Source: Aquatica leii
Taxonomy: Eukaryota > Arthropoda > Insecta > Coleoptera > Lampyridae
Reading direction: 5' to 3'
Length of the DNA stretch: 64,000 nucleotides
Assembly (NCBI GenBank): GCA_035610365.1
Contig: CM069434.1
Location: 31,520,238-31,584,237, forward strand
A program made the translations under genes and the position numbers. Of this stretch, positions 44,651-54,699 are shown piece by piece. Each line of letters starts with the position of its first letter. Positions within the stretch are counted from its first letter, which is position 1. The notes under the pieces were generated by a model. That model worked only from the letters and a program-made list of their open reading frames with translations, had not been told where the DNA came from and did not search any database.

Positions 44651-45215
44651 GTGGAGAAGACATTAAGTAAATTAAAATGTTATTTTAAATATTACTCCAC
44701 TTTAAGCAATGAATTGCTTTACGAATATTATTTTGCAAAACAATATTTTTTTGGTCTGCGTAAAAGTTTAAGTCTTCTTGATTAGATTTTAATTAATATT
44801 AATTCATCAGCAACTTGAAAAAAAAAATTTACATGAATTAAATCTAGAAGTTGAACAAAACACAACACTACCTACAGTTTCAAACACCTGTAATTTATAG
44901 TGATTTGTATTATTGTCTAAATCAGCATCTAGCCGATGCTAGTCGATGACGGGGAAGTTTCGAAAAGTCTAGTTTTTTTTGTTGATACTTATCAAAACTC
45001 TAAAAAATCTTGTTTTCTGAAAAATTCTATTACAGTCTTTAAAGTAGTTGAAACGACAATATTTTTTTTTATAAATAGGTATAATCCGTATATTGATATA
45101 ATGCAAAAACTGAAAAGATTCCAAATGAGACAGGAAACCACTTGCATTTGACTCAACTTTATCCTTTTTAAATTTTACCAGTTTTGGTATAAAACCTAAA
45201 AGACTCAATTTCTCG
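44651..45215. other. A+T-rich stretch without a gene
   Basis: No supported gene. A 71-codon plus-strand frame at 44936-45151 and its antisense counterpart show no known domain. Confidence 0.45.
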
Positions 45216-45219
45216 AAAT

Positions 45220-46995
45220 TGCTAGATCCCCCTCGAGAACCTCCCCAGGTAGTAGAAAAAAAAACGTCACCTAGTAATGAGTGGTACCGAGGAAATGAAA
45301 TACTCAGGGCAAACCAAAATCTAGCCTAAAAATGGTCAGCAGCAGTTTTAGTAACTAGCTGATGCACATAAAAAATGATTTTGTACTGGTTCAAGTAAAG
45401 ACACGTAAGGGTTTGACAGCAGCAGTGTTAGATGGCTTCCAGATGGCGAAGGCAACGAAAAAGCACTCCACTACAACTCCCTAGTACAATAAGCATAACA
45501 GTTTTAAATAAAATGGACTATAGTACCCGACAGACTTTAGATAGTTAGAAGCTACCAAGAATTACCGGATTAGCTATGAGAATTTGTATGTGAAAAGTTT
45601 GTACAATGTATCAAACAAGAAAAATAGATAACGATATATGAATAGGCTAATCATCGATGTAATGGAAGTAGGGAGATGAAATGGCTTAGTTCCGAGAGTT
45701 ACACAATTCGTGAGTTCTCTGGAAATAACAACGGGTAATACCAAAATAGAATAGGCCTTATAACTTACAGCAAACTATATCGATCAGCAAATAATTTTAT
45801 GATTATTTCTATTATATGCAACTACGGCTGACCAATAAAGCGGATAGGGTTTTGCCATGATCTCCAACAGGCACTCAGAAAGTTAATAAAAAAAATATCA
45901 CAATTATTATAGGCGACTATAACGCTAAATTGGGAAAAGAGAGAAAGAGACGAAATGTTAAATACGTTTGCAACAGACCAAGATATTACTTAATACATTT
46001 TTCAAATTAACAGGTCGTCGCTTATACATATACCTAAAAATAGACCGGACCACATAATAAGAAACCAGATAGATTTTATGCTGACCAACAGGCGGTATCA
46101 AAGCCGCCTGCTAGATAAAAAAACATTATCATAGATAAAAATAAGAGAATTTTCACTATGATAAAGTATATCACCGCTCTGTACCAGGATGAGAGTACTG
46201 ACGCCCCAGTAATCAACGCCAACGTGGGTCCTACTATTACCGCTGATGAAGTGCGCAAGTCTAAACAAATGAAAGATGTAAAAGCTTCAGAACCAGACGA
46301 CCTTCATGACTTACTAGACGATGGCAGAACAAAATGGCTAACAAAAATATTTAATCATTTTATGACACCGTAGACATCCCTCAAGACTGATTAAAGTCTA
46401 CATTTATTCCTACGCTTAAAAAAAACTGCAAAATATTGCGAAAATTATAGGTTAATTAGCCTCATGAGCCACCTCTTCAAATTATTTATGAAACTAAAAT
46501 ATAACGAATGCTAGGAAAATATATCAAAAACACAATTTGGGTACAAATAAACACTAAGAATTATGTAGAGAAGCCCTGTTTGCAATTCAGGTCCAGAAAT
46601 GTAGGGATGTTGGCTGTAATGTGTACGTCTGTCTGATAGATTATCAAAAAGCCTTCGCTAGGGTCCAGCACAATAAAATAATAGAAGTACTACGAACCAC
46701 TGACATCGACAGAAAGAACTTACGTCTTATAATAAATCTGTACTGGTACCAAACAATAAATGTCAAAATAGAAGGTGGTTACTCAAAAGATATAAATATA
46801 AGACACGGTGTTAGATAGAGTTGTGTTTTATCCCCTACTCTATTCAACCCATACTCGGAGCAAATATTTAACATGGCACTAGAGAATACAAACGCTTTAG
46901 TGTGAATCAATGGAGAGATATACGCTATGCGGACAATACCGTTGTGTTTGCTGGTTCTCTAGAGGGTCTCCAGAAATTGATGAATCATGCCGTTA
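45220..46995 (+). pseudogene. RTE-like LINE, endonuclease and reverse transcriptase part
   Basis: Decayed ORF2 of a non-LTR retrotransposon. The endonuclease part reads DYNAKLGKERE-like sequence near 45910 and PKNRPDHIIRNQIDFMLTNR near 46030-46090 (apurinic endonuclease C-terminus). Reverse transcriptase follows: DEVRKSKQMKDVKASEPDDL, NYRLISLMSHLFKLF, YVCLIDYQKAFARVQHNKII (motif A; the usual FD is A-R here), INIRHGVR-SCVLSPTLFN, and YADNTVVFAGSLEGLQKLMN (YADD altered to YADN). The frame ends near 46995, where a Mutator-like element interrupts it. The C-terminal part resumes at 49325. Many stops and shifts are present, and loss of the catalytic Asp at YADD alone would inactivate it. Confidence 0.8.
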
Positions 46996-46999
46996 ACGC

Positions 47000-49325
47000 T
47001 CTAAGTACAGGTTATCTTTTAAGGGAAAAACCAGTTTAAACGATTTAAAAAATTAACTTTTTTTTATTTTATAAATTGTGTATAAAAGTTTCAAAACGAA
47101 ACTCCGATTTGTTTCGATGTTATGAGCACCAAAGTAAACTCCCGTAAGTTTAGTGTCGAAGCGTGCTATAGTTAGAACGGAGCGGTTGCTCAAGTAGTTG
47201 GCAGATGTTTCTAAATTCTTCCAATAGAGGCCTTGGGTAGAAATTACTAGAAATTTTGGAATATTTCTAAGTAAAGTTAAGTAAAATTGTGCGTGAAAGT
47301 TAAAAGTAAAAATGTCACCGTAACCGAAAAGTAATCGTGAGATCAACAAACAAAGTAGTAAAACACGTAAAAGATCATTCCATAAAAATCGATACACCAG
47401 GAGCCAATCAAGTGATAGTGAAGATGAAAGTGCCAGCGCAAAAAACTTTTGAATGCTTCCAGTGAGAATGTGATTGTAAATCCCCTGCATTGTTATAAAC
47501 TCACACTCACAGGTTTGTCGGACATTCTCATTTGTCGAAATTGCAAACAAAACGTAAAATTTCAAGAAATTGGAAAACGTGGCCTTGGTTTCAAGCTTGT
47601 TATCGATTGCAAGACAAATCAACTCAGGTCCATTAGTCAACACTGGATTTGAGATAAATCCTAGGATTGTATTTATCATGCGACTTTTAGGTGTTGGCAA
47701 ACAAAGACTGAATTTATCTTGCAATTACATGGATATTGGCAGTCAAAATACTTACAATAGAATTTGCACTCACATCTATGTCGCTGCAAAGGAAGTGTAT
47801 GAATTCTGCTGTAAAAAGCTGTAAAAGAAGAAAAGAAAGAGAATAAAAAGGGAGAGACCTATCTGGTGATGGAAGTTAGATAAAACAAAGATACGACGCT
47901 TATGGGATATTACTCCGGAAAAGTCAACAATCTGGTTGTACGAAGTTCTTACTGCCATTCATGTGTATTTTGGAAAAACAAATCAAACATTCAGCAAAAT
48001 ATCTAGCATCGAAAAAGAATCATGTTGAAGAAAATTACACGAAAACACATTAAGGCTTCGCGGGAAGCATGGAAGTGGAATCTGTGAAAATAATGTTTTT
48101 GAGATCGGAGGAACTATAAGGTGTAAAATACGGCAATTATATCGGTGATGAAGATTCGAAAACGTTTACAGCAGTTATTCATTTAAATCCTTACAGTGAT
48201 TAACTGACAATTAATAAGAGTGAAAGCATATGCCATGTTCAGAAAATAATGGTATCTCGGCTCCGGAAGATCCAGAAAGATAAAAAAAAATAAGCGAAAA
48301 AGGAAAACTGAAAAATGCCTTGGTGAAAAAGCTCAGCACGTATTACGGCTTAACGATTCGAAGAAAATTAAATAGTATCGAAGGCACGAAAAAGGCTATA
48401 ATGGCAACTTTTCAGCACATGATATCCACAGACGACAATCCACAACACGATAACTGTCCAGAACGCACCCTGCTCCATTACATTTCCAATATATAAAGAT
48501 TTATTGAAAGATGATTTGCTGACGAGATGTTTAGGCGGTCATACGCAGAATGCTAATGAAAATTTCAATTCGACCGTTTGGCGATTAGCCCCAAAGCTTT
48601 TACATAGGTTGCAGCATTCTTGGCTACTACGTTATCCAATAAAAAAAATCAGCCTTTCTAATACTGATAAAGGAACTTAAACTTGTAGTTAATTCGCAGA
48701 GCTTCAATTTTGCCCAGGAAATGGATAAGCAGCGCGTTAAAAGACGAAACGCGTGGAGACCAAAGAAGCTCGGCAAACTCGTCAAGAGGATATGCAAGCC
48801 TCAAATTATGCGTTTGAAAAAGAAGAATGGTTGCTATATGGTGCTAGAATAGCTGATTAAGCAGTGAACAGTTTATATATATTTATAACTTGTATAAATT
48901 GTTTTGAAAATTTGTGTGAATCCATTACAATCTATATGAAATCAACTCTAAGATGATATTATTATATAAAAAATTTTTTAATGCAAAAAAGGTGAAAAAC
49001 GGTATAAAAACATGACATTTTGTTCAAACACCTCAAAACTATGCAATTTTCATTTTTTTTGTTAAGAGTTTAGTTCATATTCTTAGAAAATATGTTGATA
49101 ACGTGAAAAAAAATTGTGATGATTTCAGATAAAAATTGCGACCTCTAGGTTTGCCACGAGCAGCAAACTCGGATGGCGACTTCCATGGACAGCGCTTCTA
49201 ACTCTACTATTTAAAGCAGAAATAACTTGAAAAAATTACGTGTACTTCAAAACATTAATAAAATTTCCTCAAAGTTTCCTCCCTTTATATCAAAAAAATC
49301 AAGTTCATAATATACAGCCCGCTCA
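47000..49325 (+). mobile_element. Mutator-like (MULE) element inserted in the LINE
   Basis: About 2.3 kb separating two halves of one LINE. It carries a single plus-strand transposase-like gene. Possible terminal inverted repeats are weak: AAGGGAAAAACCAGTTTAAA at about 46997 against the inverse AAAGGGAGGAAACTTTGAGG at 49290-49270, and AGTTAGAACG/AGTTAGAAGC further in. No 8-10 bp target duplication could be fixed, so both borders are uncertain by tens of bases. The insertion is younger than the LINE, whose protein resumes in register on the far side. Confidence 0.65.
47312..48860 (+). pseudogene. Mutator-like transposase
   Basis: About 515 codons. It starts at ATG 47312 with a basic Ser-rich leader (KTRKRSFHKNRYTRSQSSDS, EDESASAK) and shifts frame once into KLLNASSENVIVNPLHCYKL. 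DILICRNCKQNVKF gives a CxxC pair and GKRGLGFKLVIDC is the conserved strand. INPRIVFIMRLLGVGKQRLN and YNRICTHIYVAAKEVYEFC follow. Further on come YYSGKVNNLVVRSSYCHSC, GNYIGDEDSKTFTAV (acidic candidate), LVKKLSTYYGLTIRR, MATFQHMISTDDNPQHDNCP, CLGGHTQNANENFNSTVW, and the end LLYGARIAD at 48860. I know this order from the arthropod Mutator-like transposase domain proteins. Several frameshifts and stops make the copy inactive. Confidence 0.8.
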
Positions 49326-49875
49326 ACTGGTAATTAATAATCAACAAAATGAAAAAGTAACTAATTACACATATTTGAGTACTGCAATTATTGAGCAATG
49401 AGATCACTTTGTAGAAATGTCGCATAGAAAAACACAGAGCCACTTTCATTAAAATGGAAACTATTTAAAAACAGAAACCTTAGTTTACACACCAAACTAA
49501 GACTATTTAAAGGTTATATCTGGCCTGTGCTCTTATATGGTGCCAAATCCTGGACCGTGACGGAAACGTCTACAAAAAAGCTTGAGGCTTTTGAGATGTG
49601 ACTATAATTTCGTAGCTTGATCACGCCTCCAACAACATAGTTCTAAAAATGCTTCAAAAAGAAACTGAAATAATGGACATAATTAAAAAACGCAAACTAG
49701 AATATTTTGAACACATAATGAGGAGCCAAAAGAGATATAGACTGCTCCAGTTGATACTCCAAGAAAAGCGCAAAATCTCTTGCTTAAAAAACTTTGTCTA
49801 CACGAGGACTGTTTAGAGCAGTAAAGTTCAAACTGTCTTGTTTGTCGCCAACATCCGGAACAGGTAGGAACATAC
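49325..49875 (+). pseudogene. RTE-like LINE, C-terminal part
   Basis: Continuation of the 45220-46995 LINE. It reads NNQQNEKVTNYTYLSTAI (the V.NYTYLG motif after the reverse transcriptase thumb), LRLFKGYIWPVLLYGAKSWT (shifted), TSTKKLEAFEM, IIKKRKLEYFEHIMRSQKRY (the IK.RKL.Y.GH..R motif), RLLQLILQEKR, and VANIRNR near 49850. These are the standard C-terminal blocks of RTE/endonuclease-type LINEs in insects. It is in several frames, as decayed as the upstream half. Confidence 0.82.
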
Positions 49876-49879
49876 AGAA

Positions 49880-51934
49880 AAAAAGGTCATAGAAACATAT
49901 CTGATTGTCCATTTAGTTAGGCAAAAAAGACTAATGGCATCACTTTCGTTTTCTTGTTCACTTTAAAATTTAGAAAATATCTGTAGTCGCTTCAAAAAGC
50001 TTTGCTCAAGTGTAATTATTTCTCGAGCCAAGTTCTAAGCGTTTTAACATTTTGTTTGAAGTTAATCAATATCTTGACGAACTAATTGAATAAAAATAGC
50101 TATAAGTGCTAACGCAGCAAATTGAGTTTGCACATTAGTCACTGCACAAGACGTATTATTATTTTATTAATTTGTATGCAAATGCGAATGATAAAATATT
50201 ATTATTCTCAACATGCACGGTTTTTAGAATAATTTATAGTGGGCGCTAGAAACCCACAAAAAATTATTGTGAGTTCAAAAAATAGCTTGAACCCACAAAC
50301 TCAGCACCTATAAGTTAGACATTTTTTGAGACCGCCAGGGACACATTTTTGATTTTCAGATGCAGTATACCAAAAACAAAAATGTTCCTAAAGGTGTTAA
50401 TATGTCTGCCCGATACTGGGTTAAAAAGACCAGAAGATTTGTTTAAATTTTCTTAATAAATGAAGCTGTTTCCGCTCGTCATGCTTTCTTTTTTTAACCG
50501 TCGTTAAATTTTAGCATTTTTATATATACTGAATTTAAAATAAATAATGAAACCACCTGTAATTATAATATAAAATAAAGAAAAGCTAAATAGGGATTCC
50601 TAGTAATGAAAGTTACTAGGAGGAATTTTGAATAGCATCAATGTCGTGAGTATTCTTGACAAACTATTATTTATATAAGGTCGTCTTTTAATTTGAAAAT
50701 TTGCGAAACAAGTTTTTTTTATTATAGCTTGCAGCACAATTTCATTAACTATGCAGTCACGAGTTTTTTCTACCACTATTTGCAAATTTTCCAACTTTTT
50801 AATTTTACGTTTATACAGGAATTATAATTTCCTGTTTATGCAATTTGTATATTTTTTACATTTTAAATCAAGTTGCTAATCTTACTAATTTATTACTTCT
50901 AACAATGTTTTTGATTGTTGGAATTAACACAATCATTTTTTTAAAATTTTGTTACAAAAGATTTCACTTCCGACGACGTTAATATCTTTGTTACTGCTAG
51001 TTTTTGTATTTATAAATCCAATAAATTTTATAAAAAAATATAGTTAAAAAATTGCAAAACTTATTTTTGTGATTACGATGACGATGTGTTTATTATTCGT
51101 GTATTTGTAGCGATTAATTAACACTAATGTGAGAAATGTAATATATGCTAATTAATAGTAACAAATTGTTTAATAATGGCATGAGTAAGAAATCTTTTAG
51201 ATACTGTTAAATAATATTATTATTAATAATGTATATCACTAGGTATCACTTTCACTTGTTAGGTTCATACTTTGCTTGGAATTTATGGATATGATAATAG
51301 CAACTAACTCGATTAATAATTTTTAATCGCACTTAATGGTTTCTAACCTTACTTATTCACGTTCATTTTTCTTTTAAACTATAAATGTGAGCCATTTTTG
51401 TTTTATCAATCGCTACTAATAGACAAAAATAAAAAACTTAAAATCTCAATATTTATACTCGTATGTAGAAAAAAATATTTTTGTAAAATTTGTATAATTG
51501 ACGTACTCTTATCTTTAAACGTAATTAGAATTGTTATATGATCGCCCTTTAAGAAATTCCTAATAATTAAAATAAATTAGATTACAACAGCATTGATTAT
51601 AAGTACATAGTGAGTACCTCGTTTAAATTAAAATGTTTTATTGCTTTTTATTAATCTGTTCGTTTGAGCCAATTGAAGTGATATGTAAAGACGTACACAT
51701 ATTTAAAAATAATGCATACATAATTATCTTATCTATTTATTTTTAGGAATGTGTTTTTCTGTATATTATTACAAATACAGGGTATTACATTACAAATTTT
51801 ATTTAACGATTTCGTGTTTGACTAGTACAGTACAGCAAAATGAAAAATTAACTAATAATGAACGATTTTGATATTAAACAAACTGTAATTTACGTAATCA
51901 CAAATAAGTAAATTAATTTAAAAAAATTACTCAC
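49880..51934. other. A+T-rich stretch, possible intron
   Basis: No mobile element or gene recognised. It lies directly downstream of the donor of the candidate first exon at 51935-51971 (minus), so it may be the first intron of that gene. Confidence 0.45.
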
Positions 51935-51971
51935 CATTGTCCAATCCGTTTACTCTAATATAACCCGACAT
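51935..51971 (-). CDS. candidate first coding exon of a host gene
   Basis: On the minus strand ATGTCGGG... at 51971 reads MSGYIRVNGLDN plus one base and meets a consensus donor, GTGAGT (51934-51929), giving a phase-1 intron. The ATG sits in an excellent arthropod start context (GCAACATG). A TATA-like box and an initiator-like CAGTAG lie about 80 and 54 bases upstream. Promoter, short 5' leader, start context and donor line up in a region otherwise without transposons. I do not recognise the protein from twelve residues, and no second exon was found; the downstream side is rich in A+T. The combination is better than chance, but a single short exon cannot be proven from sequence. Confidence 0.45.
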
Positions 51972-52020
51972 GTTGCACGTTTATCACAGAGTTCCGTTTA
52001 CGACGATATCTGAAGTTAAA

Positions 52021-52052
52021 CTACTGCTTTGAGCAAACATGTTTTTATTATA
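52021..52052 (-). promoter_or_regulatory. TATA box and initiator upstream of the 51.97-kb start codon
   Basis: On the minus strand TATAATAAA starts at 52052 and the initiator-like GCAGTA puts the A at 52025, 27 bases downstream, a standard spacing. A TGACGT half-site (CRE-like) lies about 10-15 bases further upstream (near 52063). The implied 5' leader is about 54 bases. Confidence 0.4.
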
Positions 52053-52069
52053 CCTTCTTCTGTGACGTT

Positions 52070-53040
52070 TCATGTAGCCATATCGTTCGAGTGTTAACAA
52101 ATGTAGCGCTACTTTTTTATTAGCACGTTTTTACACTTGTTTCCTAGTCTGCGATTTATGCATGTATAATTAATTTCATCGACGTTTTTATTTGTAATAA
52201 TGTAGATTTTGAGTTCAACGTTCTATAGAGGTTTCTATGCTAATAATAGCTACAGGTAGCTAAATAGACAAAAACTCAAATACCTGTGTTGGCTTTAAAG
52301 TTCGAGGTAACTTCAAAAGTGTTGTAAAAGATCATGGTTGATGGTTTATCATATCTGTATGCTATTATTTAAATGACAACGAAGGCCTGCTTTGGAAGTT
52401 ATTCTTAAATTATTTGAATTTTAAATGATCATTGTGCACTATAAATAAACTGCTTAAAGAACGGTACTATCCTTTACAATCAGCAAATTTTAAATTAAAA
52501 ATGGAGTGACTTATATATTTTAAAGTAAATACTGATCTTAACGTTTGTTCTCATGTTTCAAAACGTGTAAAAAGCAGATGTAAATTACTTTTAGATTTCT
52601 TGCTCGTATCTTAAATTGTATTAAATAGTGTTTTTTAGTTGCTTTTTTATTATTGATCGAGTTTATTACTTTAGAAACTTTTCTTTACGTATTGATTAGT
52701 TTTGCAAATCTTTTTTTTAAAACCGGACACATAATATATTGATAGAAAGTTGATGATTTAGATGAAGCATACATTCTTAAAAAAAACGAAAAACATAAAC
52801 TGAACAGTTGCTGTATGTATAAGTATAATGTTATAGATTTGAAGAAATAAATGATTTTTTAATTTAAAGAAAAATTTCCTAATATTGAAATATATAGTAA
52901 GCGGAACTTAAATCCTTTGCACGCCGTCGTTTTCGTTACAAAAAAATGTTGATTAGAGAAATTATACAGAGAACAGACGTTTAAATCTACAACTCACATT
53001 CATGTTTCTAAAGAATAAAACTAATTAATATAGAAGGAAG
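52070..53040. other. A+T-rich 5' flank without a gene
   Basis: No coding frame or repeat recognised. If the promoter at 52.05 kb is real, this is its upstream region. Confidence 0.45.
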
Positions 53041-53480
53041 AAAATAAGATTTTGATACTAGTGATGAAGCCGAAAGGAAGAAAATGTTTTGGAAAAAACT
53101 ACAAGAAAAAATTATAGAAGGTAATTAATTCTACTAGGCGAATTTAATTGAGAATCAACTTTATAAGGAGCAAAGTGTGACAAGAAAACACGGCAAACAA
53201 AGGATAAACAGTAACGGAAATTGTCTACTAAAACTTTGTAATAATAAAAACGTAACGACAATAATTTCATGTTTCAAACACACAAAAGTACACACACACA
53301 CCAGAGAAGTACCATACAAACAAACCAACAAATCAATTCAATGTCAATATCAACGAAAACCAAAAATAATATGTAACTATACAAATTAATAAGAATCTAC
53401 GAGAAAACATTTAGGGGAAGTTGATAAAAGTATTCAACACAAATATAAGACGGAAGAAAATAATAATATATGAGAGATGT
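53040..53480 (+). pseudogene. LINE endonuclease fragment
   Basis: Reads ERKKMFWKKLQEKIIEG and, in the open frame 53177-53389, TRKHGKQRINSNGNCLLKLC, NNKNVTTIISCFKHTK and HTHTREVPYKQTNKSI. This is the apurinic-type endonuclease segment of LINE ORF2 (G.HG....N.NG..L..FC..N.L.I.NT.F.HK.IHK.T). It is a short, truncated piece with stops on both sides. It resembles the endonuclease of the LINE at 54.7 kb but is not part of it. Confidence 0.55.
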
Positions 53481-53689
53481 TTACAAAGGTAGCAACGAAA
53501 ATCTATGTAGTAACTAAAAAAACATTTTTTAATTCTTTAAGTGAAACTTTTTTAAGCGAGGGAAAATCTGAAATTTTAATTTTTTTGTAACGAAAAAGGG
53601 GATAACATAGTCACACCGTAACAAAAAAAGTGGCAGCACAATCGCAGAAAACTATATTTTTATTTACACTTTTGACGTTTATATTGACA

Positions 53690-53775
53690 CAATGGCGTAG
53701 CGCGAAGGGGACAAGGTAATCTATCGTACCCCGGGCGCCACTCCCAGAGGGACGCCAGTCTTCAAAACAAACAAA
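53690..53775 (+). repeat. possible hAT-type terminal sequence
   Basis: CAATGGCGTAGCGCGAAGGG starting at 53690, followed by a G+C-rich run (CCCCGGGCGCCACTCCC), resembles the CA.TGGCGTAGC ends seen on some hAT elements. No transposase or opposite end was found, so this is only suggestive. Confidence 0.25.
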
Positions 53776-54089
53776 ATTTTCCGAAAAATTTTTATGTTTT
53801 GTTATAACCCCATTTAAAGTCTTTTTAAATTCGTTTTTTATAGTTATAACGCATATTACTTAAATTTGGAAATATTTGCAGGCAACATACAACACTCCAC
53901 CTCAAATGCAAACCCTAAACGGACAACACAAAACAAGAAAAATAATCTGTATAGAGGCGAGAACATGTATCTTTGATTAGAGGTTTCTTGCTCATAAACT
54001 TGAAAAGACTACTTGTTTCTATCTTAAGTGATAAATTGGAAAAAAATAAAAACATTAATGAGAAAAAATTTACTATCACCACTATCGCT

Positions 54090-54488
54090 TTTTATACAAA
54101 CACTTTTTTTCACAATATCCAAAAAGAAAAATAAATTGTGGGAAAAATCTTTAGTTTTGTTGACAAATCCATAGGCTTTCCACTTCTGCAATCAATAACT
54201 GACACCTAGAAGAAACGTTTTAAATTGATTTGTATTAGTGGGTGTTATCTTACTTATTCTTCATAACGCTGTTTGCTTCTAATATGTAATCTTTTATGTT
54301 AGTACCCATAAGTGATAAACAAAAAACTACGACATTAACACTATTATCTTCAAGAGGCACATGTGCCATATCACATGCTGTAACTGTTTCGTCGACTGCT
54401 ACTAAATCAAAGCAATGCAGAGTATGCGGAGTTGATTTTGCTAATTTTACTTTACGGCAACCAAATCGGCAATTCCAAAGTCTGCGGT
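54090..54488 (-). pseudogene. Rrp8: Rrp8 (rRNA-processing methyltransferase) exons, frameshifted
   Basis: Two exon-like blocks of the nucleolar SAM-dependent methyltransferase that modifies 25S/28S rRNA (yeast Rrp8, human nucleomethylin). Block 1 (54488-54254) follows a TTTTCAG acceptor. With one base missing it reads IADFGC (SAM-binding motif I), then cleanly [40 protein letters not shown] and [20 protein letters not shown]. It ends at a GTAAGA donor (54253-54248). Block 2 (54205-54090) follows a CTTCTAG acceptor and reads LLIAEVES, then in another frame DFSHNLFFFLDIVKK, the last strand of the family. The CDMA..PLED and FCLSLMGTN motifs are diagnostic. Breaks in both blocks suggest a dead copy rather than the working gene, though sequencing error could explain part. 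Upstream exons were not found. Confidence 0.82.
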
Positions 54489-54699
54489 CTGAAAACAATC
54501 ATTTAATTACAAACATTACCCCAACTTCCACTTACATTTTTTTAATTTTTCGGTTAGAAGGTTACGGCCGACATTTATATTTATGATTCAGTGTTAAATC
54601 TTTGGATAACAATAATACAAATTCAAAGGCAAATTAAAAATAAGACAAAATAAGATAGTTAAATTAATACGAACAATAAACAGAAATCCAACCTAACTT

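Noticed and set aside
47053-47724. A 223-codon minus-strand frame
   Set aside because: It is antisense to the Mutator-like transposase, whose plus-strand blocks are clearly conserved, so this long frame is a shadow.
53177-53389. CRISPR-like or simple CA-repeat array around ACACACACACACC
   Set aside because: The CA run is short and lies inside a LINE endonuclease fragment; there is no repeat-spacer pattern. The organism is eukaryotic.
51935-54488. Rrp8 exons and the MSGYIRVNGLDN exon as parts of one minus-strand gene
   Set aside because: The start-codon exon lies downstream (in minus sense) of the Rrp8 C-terminal exons and has its own promoter-like elements, so they cannot be in one gene in that order.
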